Origin: Ferrovibrio sp.
GTDB lineage: Bacteria; Pseudomonadota; Alphaproteobacteria; Ferrovibrionales; Ferrovibrionaceae
Length of the DNA: 64,000 bases
Direction: 5' to 3'
Assembly (NCBI RefSeq): GCF_025869515.1
Contig: NZ_JAOZVR010000116.1
Coordinates: 1 to 64,000, forward strand
Shown here piece by piece: positions 24,598 to 34,166 of this stretch. Each line of letters begins with the position of its first letter. The first letter of the stretch is position 1. The notes beneath the pieces are model-generated. The model had not been told where the DNA came from and did no database searches. It saw only the letters and a program-made list of their open reading frames with translations. The position numbers and the translations under genes were made by a program.

Positions 24598-25578
24598 TTA
24601 TGAATGCCCTAATACCGGATGCGGCTGGTAAGGCTCTTCCAGCGCCTTGATCTCGTCGGCCGTCAGCGTTATCGCCAGCGCACCCAGCGCGTCGTCGAGC
24701 TGGTACATCTTGCTGGCGCCGACGATCGGCGCCGTCACTGCCGGCTTTGAGAGAATCCAGGCCAGCGCCATCTGCGCCGGCTTGATACCGCGTGCTTCTG
24801 CAAGTGACGACACTCTTTCAGCAATGGTGAAATCGCCGGGCTGGTAATACATGCGCTGGGCGATGTCGTCGGTCTTGGCGCGCTCGGTCTCGCCCCAGCC
24901 CTGCTTGACCCGGCCGCCTGCGAGGAAGCCGCGCGCCAGCGGCGACCACGGGATCACGCCGATGCCCATCGCCTTGCACAGCGGCAGCATCTCGCGCTCT
25001 TCCTCACGATAGACCAGGTTGTAGTGATTCTGCATGGTGACGAATTTCGCCCAGCCATTCGCCTGCTGGCGATGCAGGGCATCCGCGAACTGCCAGGCAA
25101 ACATCGAGGAGGCGCCGATATAACGCGCCTTGCCGGCGCGCACGACATCGTTCAGCGCCTCCAGAGTCTCCTCGATCGGCGTTTCCGGGTCGTAGCGGTG
25201 GATCTGGTAGAGATCGACATAGTCCATGCCAAGCCGGCGCAGGCTGTCGTCGATCGCCTGCAGGATATGCTTGCGCGACAGGCCGCGCTGGTTCGCATGC
25301 GGCCCCATCGGGTTGAACACCTTGGTGGCGACCACGATCTCGTCGCGTTTCGCATACTTTTTCAGCATGCGGCCGGTGATTTCCTCGCTCACACCGATGG
25401 AATAGACATCAGCGGTGTCGAAGAAATTGATGCCGGCCTCCACCGCGCGGCGGAAGAACGGCTCGCTCTCGGCCTCGGGCAGCACCCAACTGCGCCATTG
25501 CGGATCGCCATAGGTCATGCAGCCGAGGCAGAGTTTCGAGACCTTCACGCCGGTCTGGCCGAGCCGAACCATGTCCAT
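24598..25578 (-). CDS. Aldo/keto reductase
   Basis: 326 residues, NADPH-dependent TIM-barrel oxidoreductase. The catalytic tetrad is visible: Asp54 and Tyr59 in FFDTADVYS, Lys86 in VVATKVFNP, His127 in YQIHRYDP. IPWSPLARGFLAGG is typical of the YajO/Tas type. The substrate is not predictable. Third gene of a likely minus-strand operon (EamA exporter, chaC, AKR), 13 bp after chaC. The start could be six bases later (MVRLGQTG). Confidence 0.92.
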   Translation of the reverse strand: MDMVRLGQTGVKVSKLCLGCMTYGDPQWRSWVLPEAESEPFFRRAVEAGINFFDTADVYSIGVSEEITGRMLKKYAKRDEIVVATKVFNPMGPHANQRGLSRKHILQAIDDSLRRLGMDYVDLYQIHRYDPETPIEETLEALNDVVRAGKARYIGASSMFAWQFADALHRQQANGWAKFVTMQNHYNLVYREEEREMLPLCKAMGIGVIPWSPLARGFLAGGRVKQGWGETERAKTDDIAQRMYYQPGDFTIAERVSSLAEARGIKPAQMALAWILSKPAVTAPIVGASKMYQLDDALGALAITLTADEIKALEEPYQPHPVLGHS

Positions 25579-25591
25579 CGCGATTTCTCCT

Positions 25592-26212
25592 TCAGATATC
25601 GGGGCAGCGTTTCTTCACGGCTTTCAGCAGGCGGTGCAGCGGCCCGTCGCCGATGCCGAGATCATCCAGATGCCGCACCGTGTTGGCCAGATAGACCGCA
25701 TTGGGACCGCGCGCCCCGCAGCAGCTGGCAATCGTGTCGATCACCTGGCGTTCGCTCAAATAGCCCGCATACTGCTTGTGATGCGGATCGGCGACGAAGG
25801 CCAGCACCTTGACGCGTTCGCCGTTTTCCATCGCCGCCAGGTGGAAACCCGGACGATAGACGCCGGTGACCATCTCGCGGCGATAGAGGTAGTCGATCAC
25901 GGCGGTTTCATCGCCGCGCTTCACCCGGAAGGCCCGCCCGGTGCAGGAACCGCCCGGCATCAGACCGAGCACCAGACCGGGTTTCTGGGGCGTGCCGCGA
26001 TAGCGGTGCGACCAGACGCAGAAGCCGCGATGGAAACCCCAGAGCCGCGCCGACATGGCTTTGGTGTACGGGAAGCCGGGGTCCCACATCAGCGAGCCAT
26101 AGCCGAAGACCCACAAGGGTTGCCCGCGTTCAGGCCTGATCTGCGGGAAGGCGGGCGCTGTCTCGCCGGGCAGCGGCTCTTCATGGTCGAAGGGGATATG
26201 CCGGCGCGCCAT
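25592..26212 (-). CDS. chaC: Glutathione-specific gamma-glutamylcyclotransferase
   Basis: ChaC-type enzyme that cleaves glutathione to 5-oxoproline and Cys-Gly. 206 residues. The family motif VFGYGSLMWDP is near 35-45, and the catalytic glutamate is in REMVTGVYRPG near 113. Length fits. The start ATG at 26212 shares one base with the exporter stop (TAATG). The longer in-frame reading up to 27172 covers the exporter gene in another frame and is not coding. Together with three GST genes and gloB in this window it shows an active glutathione economy. Confidence 0.92.
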   Translation of the reverse strand: MARRHIPFDHEEPLPGETAPAFPQIRPERGQPLWVFGYGSLMWDPGFPYTKAMSARLWGFHRGFCVWSHRYRGTPQKPGLVLGLMPGGSCTGRAFRVKRGDETAVIDYLYRREMVTGVYRPGFHLAAMENGERVKVLAFVADPHHKQYAGYLSERQVIDTIASCCGARGPNAVYLANTVRHLDDLGIGDGPLHRLLKAVKKRCPDI

Positions 26213-27144
26213 TATGCTTTGGGTGCGATATTGACCAGCGCGACGCCCGCCATGGTGGCTGCCATGCCGGCCAGCGCCAGCAGGCTGAGCTGTTCGCCGA
26301 ACAGCGGCCAGGCCACCAGAGCCGTGCAGGGCGGCACCAGGAAGAACAGGCTGGAGACTTTCGCCGCCGCGCCGCGCCTGATGAGGATGAACAGCAGCGT
26401 GATGGCGCCGAGCGACAGCACGATACAGAGCCAGCCGAGCGCGAAGAGGAATTCGCCGGTCCACTGCACCTGCCGGGTCTCGAACAGCAGGGCGAACGGC
26501 ACCAGCACCACGGTGGTCGCGGCGAACTGGATCGCCGTGCCGCTGCGCAGGTCGATGCCGGGGCAGTAGCGCTTCTGGTACAGGGTGCCGACCGTGATGC
26601 CGACCAGCGCGATCACCGACAGCGCATAGCCCCAGAGCGTGCCGATACCGATATCCAGTTTGGTCCAGACCACCAGGATGACGCCGCCGAGGCCGAGCAC
26701 CAGGCCGAGCCACTGGCGCTTCGTCACCGTCTCGCCCAGCACCGGACCGGCGGCGGCGGCGACCAGCAGCGGCTGGATCCCGACGATCAGGGCTGAAATG
26801 CCGGCCGGCACCCCGTGATAGATCGAAGCAAAGACACCGCCGAGATAGACGGCCTGCAGCAGCAGGCCCGCGAGGGCGATATGGCCGGCGGTTTTCCAGT
26901 CGCGCGGCCAGGGCGCGCCGCTCAGGCCGGCGAAGATGCAGAGCAGCACGGTGACGATGGCGAAGCGCAACACCAGGAAGGTCATCGGTTCGGCATAGGG
27001 CAGGCCGAACTTGGCGCCGATGAAGCCGGTCGACCACAACAGCACGAAGACGCCCGGCATGGCGGCTATCGCCCAGTTGCTCTGCCAACTGCTCGGGACG
27101 GAAGGGGGACGCGCAGCGGATTCGGACATGGCGGGTGAGGACAT
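26212..27144 (-). CDS. EamA/DMT-family transporter
   Basis: 310 residues, about ten transmembrane helices, opening at about residue 25 with AIAAMPGVFVLLWSTGFIGAKF. Second EamA repeat around 165-300 ends with FGEQLSLLALAGMAATMAGV. Different from the other EamA protein in the window in sequence. First gene of the EamA-chaC-AKR unit. The 143 bp upstream, shared with the divergent DUF2125 gene, must hold its promoter; I see no clear motif. Confidence 0.88.
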   Translation of the reverse strand: MSSPAMSESAARPPSVPSSWQSNWAIAAMPGVFVLLWSTGFIGAKFGLPYAEPMTFLVLRFAIVTVLLCIFAGLSGAPWPRDWKTAGHIALAGLLLQAVYLGGVFASIYHGVPAGISALIVGIQPLLVAAAAGPVLGETVTKRQWLGLVLGLGGVILVVWTKLDIGIGTLWGYALSVIALVGITVGTLYQKRYCPGIDLRSGTAIQFAATTVVLVPFALLFETRQVQWTGEFLFALGWLCIVLSLGAITLLFILIRRGAAAKVSSLFFLVPPCTALVAWPLFGEQLSLLALAGMAATMAGVALVNIAPKA

Positions 27145-27287
27145 CGGCGGGCGGGAAGACGATTTTCAGCACTATCGACCGGATGATCAGCTATGGCAAG
27201 CCAAGCACCCGGACAAGCCCCTCGCGCCGGCGGTGCCGCGACAGGCCGGCCCCTGACAAGCAGGACGGAGACTGCTATACGGTGGCC

Positions 27288-28316
27288 ATGCGCTATCTGG
27301 TTCTGATCGGTCTGATTGTCGGCGGCCTGCTCGGCTATTACGTCCTGTGGTCGCATCTCGCCGACCAGGTGGCATTGCGGGCCAATGCCTGGATCGAGGG
27401 CCAGCGCCGCCAGGGCCGCACGGTGACTTATGAAAACCAGCGGCTCTGGGGATTTCCCTACCGCCTGTCGATGACACTCACAAAAGCAAGCTGGGCCGAC
27501 ACGCCGAATCCGCTGGGCTGGCACCTGGAGGCGGAGGAGATCACCGCCCATCTGCAGCTCTGGGATCTGCATCACGCCATTTTCGATCTGCCCGGCCGGC
27601 TGACCATCGGCTGGCGCGCGGATGGCGGGGACCGGCAGATGACGCTGACGAGCCAGCGCTTCCGTGCCAGCCTGGTTGCCGATGGCGCCGGCAACTGGCT
27701 ACGCGCGGCCGCCGACCTGACCAAGCCGCAGCTGAGCGATGCGCCGGCCGGAGCCGCGGCCACTATCTGGTCCGCCGAAAAGCTGCTGCTGCACAGCCGG
27801 CGCACCGGCAATGTGCCCCCCAGTGCCGACCTTGCGGTGCAGCTTGACGGGATCATGCTGCCAGTTGCCATCGACAGCCCGCTGGGCCATCAGGTGCAGG
27901 GGCTGCGCCTGGTGGGCAATGCGCGCGGCAGCCTGTTCGGCCGCACGCCTGAGGAAATGCTGACCTCGTGGCGCGAGTCCGGCGGCGTTGTCGATCTCAG
28001 CATCATGACGCTGACCTGGGGTGAATTTTATATCGATGGCAGCGGCTCGCTCGCCCTCGACCGGCAGTTCCGCCCGATCGGTGCCATGAGCGGCAAGCTC
28101 GGCGGCATCGAAACCGCCGCCGATATCCTGGTGGCGGCCGGCACCATGAGTCTTCAGCAGGGCGCAGCCGCAAAGAGCCTCATGGCGCCCCAGCCCGTCC
28201 TCCGCACGGAGAAGGGCATGGCCTATCAGGAAGGATCTCTGACCGCACAGGACGGCATGCTGTCCCTCGGGCCGGTGCCGCTGTTCAGCCTGCCTTCGGT
28301 TTTGCCGGGTCACTAG
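27288..28316 (+). CDS. DUF2125-domain protein
   Basis: 342 residues with an N-terminal signal anchor (residues 5-22) and a periplasmic body. Features of the alphaproteobacterial DUF2125 family are present: NAWIEGQRRQGRTVTYENQRLWGFPYR near 37-63. Function unknown; it may be an envelope lipid or LPS-linked factor, since it resembles proteins with repeated beta strands. The ATG at 27288 is chosen because the signal anchor starts there; the in-frame extension to 27135 is non-coding. Its 3' end overlaps the convergent tyrA by 32 bp. Confidence 0.83.
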   Translation: MRYLVLIGLIVGGLLGYYVLWSHLADQVALRANAWIEGQRRQGRTVTYENQRLWGFPYRLSMTLTKASWADTPNPLGWHLEAEEITAHLQLWDLHHAIFDLPGRLTIGWRADGGDRQMTLTSQRFRASLVADGAGNWLRAAADLTKPQLSDAPAGAAATIWSAEKLLLHSRRTGNVPPSADLAVQLDGIMLPVAIDSPLGHQVQGLRLVGNARGSLFGRTPEEMLTSWRESGGVVDLSIMTLTWGEFYIDGSGSLALDRQFRPIGAMSGKLGGIETAADILVAAGTMSLQQGAAAKSLMAPQPVLRTEKGMAYQEGSLTAQDGMLSLGPVPLFSLPSVLPGH

Positions 28317-29235
28317 CCGCGGCAGCGCTGCGGCCGAAATCAGGCGCGGCAGTTTCCTGGCCGGCATCAATGATGGCGCGGCGGATCGCCCGCGTGCGGG
28401 TGAACAGGTTGAACAGCTGCTCGCCTTCGCCCCAGCGGATCGAGCGCTGCAGCGCGATCAGGTCTTCGGTGAAACGGCCGAGCATTTCCAGCACGGCTTC
28501 CCTGTTGTTGAGGAAGACGTCGCGCCACATGGTGGGATCGGAGGCCGCGATGCGAGTGAAATCGCGGAAGCCGCCGGCCGAATATTTGATCACTTCCGAT
28601 TCGGTGACGGCTTCCAGATCATCCGCCGTGCCGACGATATTATAGGCGATCAGATGCGGCACATGGCTGGTGATCGCCAGCACCAGGTCGTGATGCCGCG
28701 GCTCCATCAGCTCGACCTTGCTGCCGAACGCGCCCCAGAGGGTTTTCATCTTTTCCACGGCCGCCGCATCCGTGCCGGCTTCCGGCGTCAGGATGCACCA
28801 GCGGTTCTGGAACAATGCGGCAAAGCCCGCCTTCGGGCCGGAATGTTCGGTGCCGGCGACCGGATGCCCCGGCACCAGATGCACACCGGCCGGCAGATGC
28901 GGCGCCACATCGCGGATCACCGCCTGCTTGCACGATCCGACATCAGAAACGATGGCACCGGTCTTCAGGGCCGGCGCGATATGCCGGGCCACCGCCGCAT
29001 TGGCGCCAAGCGGCACGCAGAGCATGACCAGATCGGCGTCTTTCGCCGCCTCGGCGGCATCGCCATGCACACTGTCGCCCAGTTTCAGCGCCACCGCCTC
29101 GGCGCGATGCGGCTCGGCGGCATCGGCAACTGCGATATGCCGGGTCAGCCCATGCTCGCGCACGGCGCGGGCAATCGACGAGCCGATCAGGCCGATGCCG
29201 ATGATGGCGATCCTGTCGAAGAGCGGTGGCGCCAT
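28285..29235 (-). CDS. tyrA: Prephenate/arogenate dehydrogenase
   Basis: Tyrosine pathway: oxidative decarboxylation of prephenate or arogenate. 316 residues. NAD-binding motif GIGLIGSS at 13-20, then the conserved SDVGSCK, and the substrate-binding GHPVAGTEHSGP near 120-131 with the catalytic histidine. C-terminal dimer domain is helical. Whether it prefers prephenate or arogenate is not shown. Eight bases separate it from the upstream hisC-like gene; with the chorismate mutase gene it makes an aromatic operon. Confidence 0.93.
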   Translation of the reverse strand: MAPPLFDRIAIIGIGLIGSSIARAVREHGLTRHIAVADAAEPHRAEAVALKLGDSVHGDAAEAAKDADLVMLCVPLGANAAVARHIAPALKTGAIVSDVGSCKQAVIRDVAPHLPAGVHLVPGHPVAGTEHSGPKAGFAALFQNRWCILTPEAGTDAAAVEKMKTLWGAFGSKVELMEPRHHDLVLAITSHVPHLIAYNIVGTADDLEAVTESEVIKYSAGGFRDFTRIAASDPTMWRDVFLNNREAVLEMLGRFTEDLIALQRSIRWGEGEQLFNLFTRTRAIRRAIIDAGQETAAPDFGRSAAAASDPAKPKAG

Positions 29236-29243
29236 GAGCCGGA

Positions 29244-30341
29244 TCAGCCTTTCATGAAGGCCGTGAGCGCGGCAATCACCATATCGTCCTCTTCCACCGT
29301 GCCAATGGACAGGCGCAGGCAGTCCGGCAGGCCGTAGCCGCCCATGCCACGCAGGATCAGGCCCTTCCGGCGCAGCGCCGCGTCGGCGCCTTTGACCTGT
29401 TCGGCACCGCCGGGGAAGTGCATCAGCAGAAAATTCGCCACGCTGGGCACTACCTCGATGCCGATGCCCCTGAGCGCGGCACTCACGCGCGCCAGTTCGG
29501 CATCGTTATGGGCGCGGCTCTTGTCGAGCCATGCGGTATCCTGCAGCGCCGCCGCACCGGCAGCCTGGGCCGCCGCATTGACGTTGAACGGTCCGCGCAC
29601 GCGATTGAGTACCGCCACCACATTGGCCGGTGCGTAAGCCCAGCCGAGCCGCAGGGCGGCCAGACCATAGATCTTGGAAAACGTGCGCAGCACCATGGTG
29701 TCGTCGCGTTCGGCAACCAGCTCCATGCCGTTGGAATAGTCGTTGCGGCTGACATATTCGGCATAGGCCGCATCCACCACCAGCAGCACGCCGGCCGGCA
29801 GGCCTTCGCGTAGGCGGCGCAGTTCGGATGCCGAAATATAAGTGCCGGTCGGATTGTTGGGATTGGTGAGGAACACCACCCTGGTCTTCGGCGTCACCGC
29901 CGCCAGCAGCGCATCGACATCGGCGGTGAAGTTCTTTTCCTTCGCCACCACCGGCGTCGCGCCGCGCGCCATCGTGGCGATCGGATACATCATGAAGCCG
30001 TATTGCGAATAGACCACCTCGTCGCCCGCCCCTACATAGGCCGCGCAGATCAGCGAGATCATCTCGTCGGAGCCGTTCGAACAGACGATGTTGTCGACCG
30101 GGATGCCGTATTGCGCCGCCAGCGCCTCGCGCAGCGTTTCCACGCCGCCATCGGGATAGCGATGCAGTTCGGTGGCCAGTTTCTGGAACACCGCCATCGC
30201 CTTCGGGCTCGGACCCATCGGCGTCTCGTTGGAGGAGAGCTTATGCACCCTGGCGACGCCCGGCACGGCTGCTTCGCCACCCTTGTAGGGGGCGATATCG
30301 AGGATTCCGGGTTGCGGCTTCGGCGCGGTCACGGCAGGCAC
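29244..30341 (-). CDS. hisC: Histidinol-phosphate/aromatic aminotransferase
   Basis: PLP-dependent class I/II aminotransferase, 365 residues. LSSNETPMGPS near 35-45, substrate-binding NPNNPTGT near 165, and the Schiff-base lysine in RTFSKIYGLAALRLGW near 221. Sequence fits HisC; its position between chorismate mutase and tyrA suggests that it transaminates prephenate or 4-hydroxyphenylpyruvate in vivo, possibly besides histidinol phosphate. No other his gene is in the window. Confidence 0.92.
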   Translation of the reverse strand: MPAVTAPKPQPGILDIAPYKGGEAAVPGVARVHKLSSNETPMGPSPKAMAVFQKLATELHRYPDGGVETLREALAAQYGIPVDNIVCSNGSDEMISLICAAYVGAGDEVVYSQYGFMMYPIATMARGATPVVAKEKNFTADVDALLAAVTPKTRVVFLTNPNNPTGTYISASELRRLREGLPAGVLLVVDAAYAEYVSRNDYSNGMELVAERDDTMVLRTFSKIYGLAALRLGWAYAPANVVAVLNRVRGPFNVNAAAQAAGAAALQDTAWLDKSRAHNDAELARVSAALRGIGIEVVPSVANFLLMHFPGGAEQVKGADAALRRKGLILRGMGGYGLPDCLRLSIGTVEEDDMVIAALTAFMKG

Positions 30342-30372
30342 TCCTTCAGTCTTTTCGCTCTCAGTCGTTTAC

Positions 30373-30426
30373 TCAGTTTCTGGCGTCTACTCAGTTTCCG
30401 GCGTTTAATCAGTCTCTGGCGGCAGC
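30373..30426. repeat. 18-bp tandem repeat spanning the chorismate mutase stop codon
   Basis: Units at 30373-30390, 30391-30408 and 30409-30426, each starting TCAGT; the third is partly inside the gene. Read on the minus strand the gene ends PPETD-stop, and the repeats beyond it continue TPETE-stop, TPETE-stop in the same frame. Thus the last codons and the stop were duplicated twice. Confidence 0.85.
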
Positions 30427-31271
30427 GGCACGGCATAGGCGCCGATTACCACGGCATCGAGAATCTGCGTGGCATCGGCCGCCACCAGGGCAGCGAGCCG
30501 GGGATCGCCCTCGGCGACGAAGCCGGGCAGTTCGAGCAGCACGCGAGCGCCTTCGTCGTTGCGACGATACTGCGCCACCGCCTGCCCGGCCAGCCCGACC
30601 TGGCCCAGCAGGCTGGACAGCCGCGCCATGCTGGGCGAGGCCTCGCTCATCTGCAGCACGATCAGGGTATTGTCCTCACCCGAATCCTCAGGCGGCATGT
30701 TGGCGATCACATAGGCACCCAGTTCGGCGAAGCGGCCGCGTGGATTGGGCACGAAAGGCAGGCGGCCAACGATGCGGGGCGTATCGGGCGAGCGGCTGGC
30801 CAGCAACGGCCACCAGCATTCCTTTTCGCCTTCTTCGGGCATCGCCATGATGCCGAGCGTGGCCGGCTGCGACAGGGCGCGGAACACGGCGCTGGCCGTG
30901 GTGCAAAGCTGCAACGGCGTGGTCGAACCGTAGAAATCGCGGGCCAGGTCCCAGCGTGCTGCCGACTTGTTCGGCGCATGCACCGCCACCCTGACCTGGG
31001 CCTGGTAGCGATAGAGCGACGAGATCAGTTCGCGCCAGATACGAATGAGGGCCACGATCGGCAGGCTGCCGCGCGTGCGGCCGGCCAGGCGACGCAGGAT
31101 CTGGGCCTCGCGGCCGGGCCGCAGGAAACTGCTTGCCAGCGCCTCGCGGTCCTTGGCATCGGCCACGCGCAGCACGGCATCGGACCGGCGACGCAGCAGA
31201 TCCAGGATCTGGTCGTCCAGCACGTCGATGTCGCGCCGAAGATCGGCCAGGCTCGGAATATGGTCGCTCAT
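30405..31271 (-). CDS. Chorismate mutase (AroQ type) with unassigned C-terminal domain
   Basis: 288 residues. The first about 95 residues are the helical AroQ fold: LADLRRDIDVLDDQILDLLRRRSDAV, VADAKDRE and RIWRELISSLYRYQ (Arg, Lys and Glu positions suited to chorismate binding). It converts chorismate to prephenate. The remaining about 190 residues are not the usual prephenate dehydratase: I do not see the TRF motif of PheA, although the segment 100-280 may be a degraded periplasmic-binding-like PDT fold. It heads the mutase-hisC-tyrA unit with 63 bp to hisC; those 63 bp contain tandem repeats. Confidence 0.8.
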   Translation of the reverse strand: MSDHIPSLADLRRDIDVLDDQILDLLRRRSDAVLRVADAKDREALASSFLRPGREAQILRRLAGRTRGSLPIVALIRIWRELISSLYRYQAQVRVAVHAPNKSAARWDLARDFYGSTTPLQLCTTASAVFRALSQPATLGIMAMPEEGEKECWWPLLASRSPDTPRIVGRLPFVPNPRGRFAELGAYVIANMPPEDSGEDNTLIVLQMSEASPSMARLSSLLGQVGLAGQAVAQYRRNDEGARVLLELPGFVAEGDPRLAALVAADATQILDAVVIGAYAVPLPPETD

Positions 31272-31517
31272 GGGGACGCTGGATCAAAAAAAGGCTGCAT
31301 AGTCATAGGGTCAGCCGGTCCGGCCCGCAAGGCCGAGGGCTCCCGCAGCCGTGATCGCGGGGACAATCGGCGGGGCAATTCAGCCGTTGACAGGGGGGGC
31401 AGGGGTCCGTAAGCACGGGGGCCTCGCGCCGGACAGGGTCCCGGCCGGGTTCCGCCTGCCTGAATCCGGGCGGAATTCTCCGCTCCAAGCCCTGTAGGAT
31501 ATTACCGGCTGCCTGCC

Positions 31518-32693
31518 ATGAGTGCCGCTCTACCCCCGTTGCATAGCCTCGATCCCATTGGACCCGGCCACCGCGTGGCGCTGGGCGAGACCCTGCCGCT
31601 GAAGCTCGATTGCGGCCTCGATCTCGGCCCCTACCAGGTCGCCTATACCACCTACGGCCGGCTGAATGCCGACCGGTCGAATGCCGTGCTGATCTGCCAT
31701 GCGCTGACCGGCGACCAGCATGTCGCCAACATGAACCCGATCACCGGCAAGCCGGGCTGGTGGGTGACCATGGTCGGCCCCGGCAAGGTGATCGATACCG
31801 ACCGGTTTTTCGTGATCTGCACCAATGTGCTGGGCGGCTGCATGGGCTCGTCCGGCCCCAAGGAAGCCGATCCGGCGACCGGCACCCCCTATGGCCTGAA
31901 ATTCCCGGTCATCACCATTCGCGACATGGTGAATGCCCAGGCCATGCTGCTGGACCATCTGGGCATCCACCAGCTGTTCTGCGTGATCGGCGGCTCGATG
32001 GGCGGCATGCAGGTGCTGCAATGGGCGGCCAGCTATCCCGACCGTGTCTTCGCGGCGATTCCGATTGCCTGCGCCGCCAAGCATTCGGCGCAGAACATCG
32101 CCTTCCATGAAGTCGGCCGCCAGGCGATCTATGCCGATCCGGACTGGCACAAGGGCGACTATTTCGCGCAAGAAACCACGCCGCGCGCCGGCCTGGCCGT
32201 GGCCCGCATGGCCGCCCATATCACCTATCTGTCGGAAGCCGCATTACATCGCAAATTCGGCCGCAACCTGCAGAACCGCGAACGCATCACCTACGGTTTC
32301 GAAACCGAATTCCAGGTCGAGAGCTACCTGCTGCACCAGGGCTCGACCTTCGTGGACCGGTTCGATGCCAATTCCTACCTCTACATCACCCGCGCGATGG
32401 ATTATTTCGATCTCGCCGCACAGGCCGGCGGCAATCTAGCCAATGTGTTCAAGGGGACGAAAACCAAGTTCTGCGTGGTGTCCTTCACCTCCGACTGGCT
32501 GTTCCCGACCAGCGAGAACAAGGAAGTGGTGCGCGCGCTGAACGCGGCTGCCGCCAATGTCAGCTTCGTCGAGATCGAGACCGACAAGGGCCACGACGCT
32601 TTCCTGCTGGATGAACCCGAGATGTTCAGCACCCTGAAGGGCTTTATCGATGGCTGCGCCGAGCAGCATGGCCTGAATGGGGCGCGAGCATGA
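31518..32693 (+). CDS. metX: Homoserine O-acetyltransferase
   Basis: First committed step of methionine synthesis, acetyl-CoA to homoserine. 391 residues of alpha/beta hydrolase fold. The oxyanion/nucleophile motif GGSMGGMQ has Ser160; [14 protein letters not shown] is the typical MetX substrate loop. Asp in [10 protein letters not shown] and His in GHDAFLLDE complete the triad. The 246 bp upstream (31272-31517) hold a candidate TTGACA at 31387 but no riboswitch I can recognise. metW follows with an ATGA overlap. Confidence 0.95.
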   Translation: MSAALPPLHSLDPIGPGHRVALGETLPLKLDCGLDLGPYQVAYTTYGRLNADRSNAVLICHALTGDQHVANMNPITGKPGWWVTMVGPGKVIDTDRFFVICTNVLGGCMGSSGPKEADPATGTPYGLKFPVITIRDMVNAQAMLLDHLGIHQLFCVIGGSMGGMQVLQWAASYPDRVFAAIPIACAAKHSAQNIAFHEVGRQAIYADPDWHKGDYFAQETTPRAGLAVARMAAHITYLSEAALHRKFGRNLQNRERITYGFETEFQVESYLLHQGSTFVDRFDANSYLYITRAMDYFDLAAQAGGNLANVFKGTKTKFCVVSFTSDWLFPTSENKEVVRALNAAAANVSFVEIETDKGHDAFLLDEPEMFSTLKGFIDGCAEQHGLNGARA

Positions 32694-33319
32694 GTGAAGC
32701 ACGCACACCGGCTGCGGCCGGACACAAGGATATCCGCCGCGACCTGCTGATGATCGCCGAGATGGTGACGCCGGGCAGCCGGCTGCTCGATGTCGGCTGC
32801 GGCGACGGCAGCCTGCTGGAATATCTGGCGAGCGAAAAGCAGGTCGATGGCCGCGGCATCGAAATCCGCCAGAGCGGCGTGAATGCCTGCGTGGCGCGGG
32901 GCCTGAGTGTGATCCAGGGCGATGCCGACAGCGACCTGCCCGATTACCCCGATGCCGCCTTCGACTATGTGGTACTGAGCCTGACGCTGCAGGCCACGCG
33001 CAACCCGCGCAAGGTGCTGCACGAGATGCTGCGCATCGGACGGCGCGCCATCGTGTCGTTTCCAAACTTCGCCTACTGGCGGGTGCGCCTGCAGCTGCTG
33101 CTCGGCGGCCGCATGCCGATGACGGCCGCGCTGGACGATCCGTGGTACGAGACGCAGAATATTCATCTCTGCACGATCAAGGATTTCGACGAGTTGTGCA
33201 CGCGCGACGGTTTCGTGGTGGAGCAGCGCATCGCCGTCGACGGCCAGGGCCGACGGCTGGGGAATGCGCCGGCCAACTGGTTCGGCGCCCAGGCCGTCTA
33301 TATATTGCGCCGCCGCTAG
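32690..33319 (+). CDS. metW: MetW methionine biosynthesis protein
   Basis: 209 residues, SAM-dependent methyltransferase fold with glycine motif [14 protein letters not shown] near 30-44 and the MetW trademark [13 protein letters not shown]. In proteobacteria it partners MetX, where it stimulates acetyltransferase activity. Its start overlaps the metX stop (ATGA), consistent with a complex. Confidence 0.93.
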   Translation: MSEARTPAAAGHKDIRRDLLMIAEMVTPGSRLLDVGCGDGSLLEYLASEKQVDGRGIEIRQSGVNACVARGLSVIQGDADSDLPDYPDAAFDYVVLSLTLQATRNPRKVLHEMLRIGRRAIVSFPNFAYWRVRLQLLLGGRMPMTAALDDPWYETQNIHLCTIKDFDELCTRDGFVVEQRIAVDGQGRRLGNAPANWFGAQAVYILRRR

Positions 33320-33331
33320 GCGGTGCGCGGC

Positions 33332-34123
33332 TTACCTGCTGCGCCGATGCGGCGGCTGATCCGTTTCCGCGCTTTCTCCAGCCGACCGATGCGCATTGAC
33401 CGGCGAGCCGGCCGGCCGGAACACGAACTGCTTCTGCCTGCCCTTTACGGCCTTGACCGGCATGCCGGCATAGACCTGCTTCTCGGCCTCGACCAGCAGC
33501 ACGCCGGAAAACCGGTTCCAGAGCATTTCGCCGGCCTTTTCCCAGGCATTCACCGCCTTGATGACAAAGGCGCGGTCCGACGGCGGCAGCCAGAGGGCGG
33601 CCTGCGATGCGGTGGGCGAGAACAGCGAATCGCGCATCAGCCGGGTGAGCTGCGGCGGCGTATAGGGATGCCCCTGTCCGAAGGGCGTCGCCTCGATATG
33701 CGCCCACAGCCCGCGCCGGTTCGGCACCACGGCGAGCAGCCGGCCCTGCGGGGTGAGCACGCGCCAGACCTCGCGCAGGAGCGCACGGACATTCTCGGAA
33801 TTCTCCAGCGCATGCAGCAGCAGCAGGCGATCCACGCTGGCATCGGGCAGCGGCAAGTCGTCTTCGTCCACCAGCATGACCCGGCCAGGCAGGCCGCGCG
33901 GCCAGCGCACCACGCCCTGCGGCCCCGGCATGGCGGCGATCACCCGCTCCGCCTCGCCCTCGAAAATCCGCAAATATGGCGTGGCATAGCCCAGGCCCAG
34001 CACCGTCATGCCCTGGACGTTGGGCCAGAAGGTGCGCAGGCGCGGCCGCAGCAGGCGACGCACCGCCCGCCCCAGCGGGTTGGCGTAGAATTCGCGCAGA
34101 TCGATGATGTCGGGCCGCAGCAT
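33332..34123 (-). CDS. Class I SAM-dependent methyltransferase
   Basis: 263 residues. SAM-binding glycine motif VLGLGYATPYLRIF at 41-54, motif LPLPDASVDRLLLLHALEN near 90-110 and VWRVLTPQGRLLAVVPN near 115-135. Conserved in alphaproteobacteria divergent from gloB, as here (43 bp between the start codons), so the two share a promoter region. Substrate unknown. Its C-terminus is rich in Arg/Ser and may be disordered. Confidence 0.85.
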   Translation of the reverse strand: MLRPDIIDLREFYANPLGRAVRRLLRPRLRTFWPNVQGMTVLGLGYATPYLRIFEGEAERVIAAMPGPQGVVRWPRGLPGRVMLVDEDDLPLPDASVDRLLLLHALENSENVRALLREVWRVLTPQGRLLAVVPNRRGLWAHIEATPFGQGHPYTPPQLTRLMRDSLFSPTASQAALWLPPSDRAFVIKAVNAWEKAGEMLWNRFSGVLLVEAEKQVYAGMPVKAVKGRQKQFVFRPAGSPVNAHRSAGESAETDQPPHRRSR

Positions 34124-34166
34124 CGCGCTATATTAGCGCTTTCCGCGTCCCTGAACAGAGAGTGCC

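Noticed and set aside
31272-31517. SAM riboswitch in front of metX
   Set aside because: I looked for the SAM-II and SAM/SAH conserved bases and did not find them; only a -35-like TTGACA is present.
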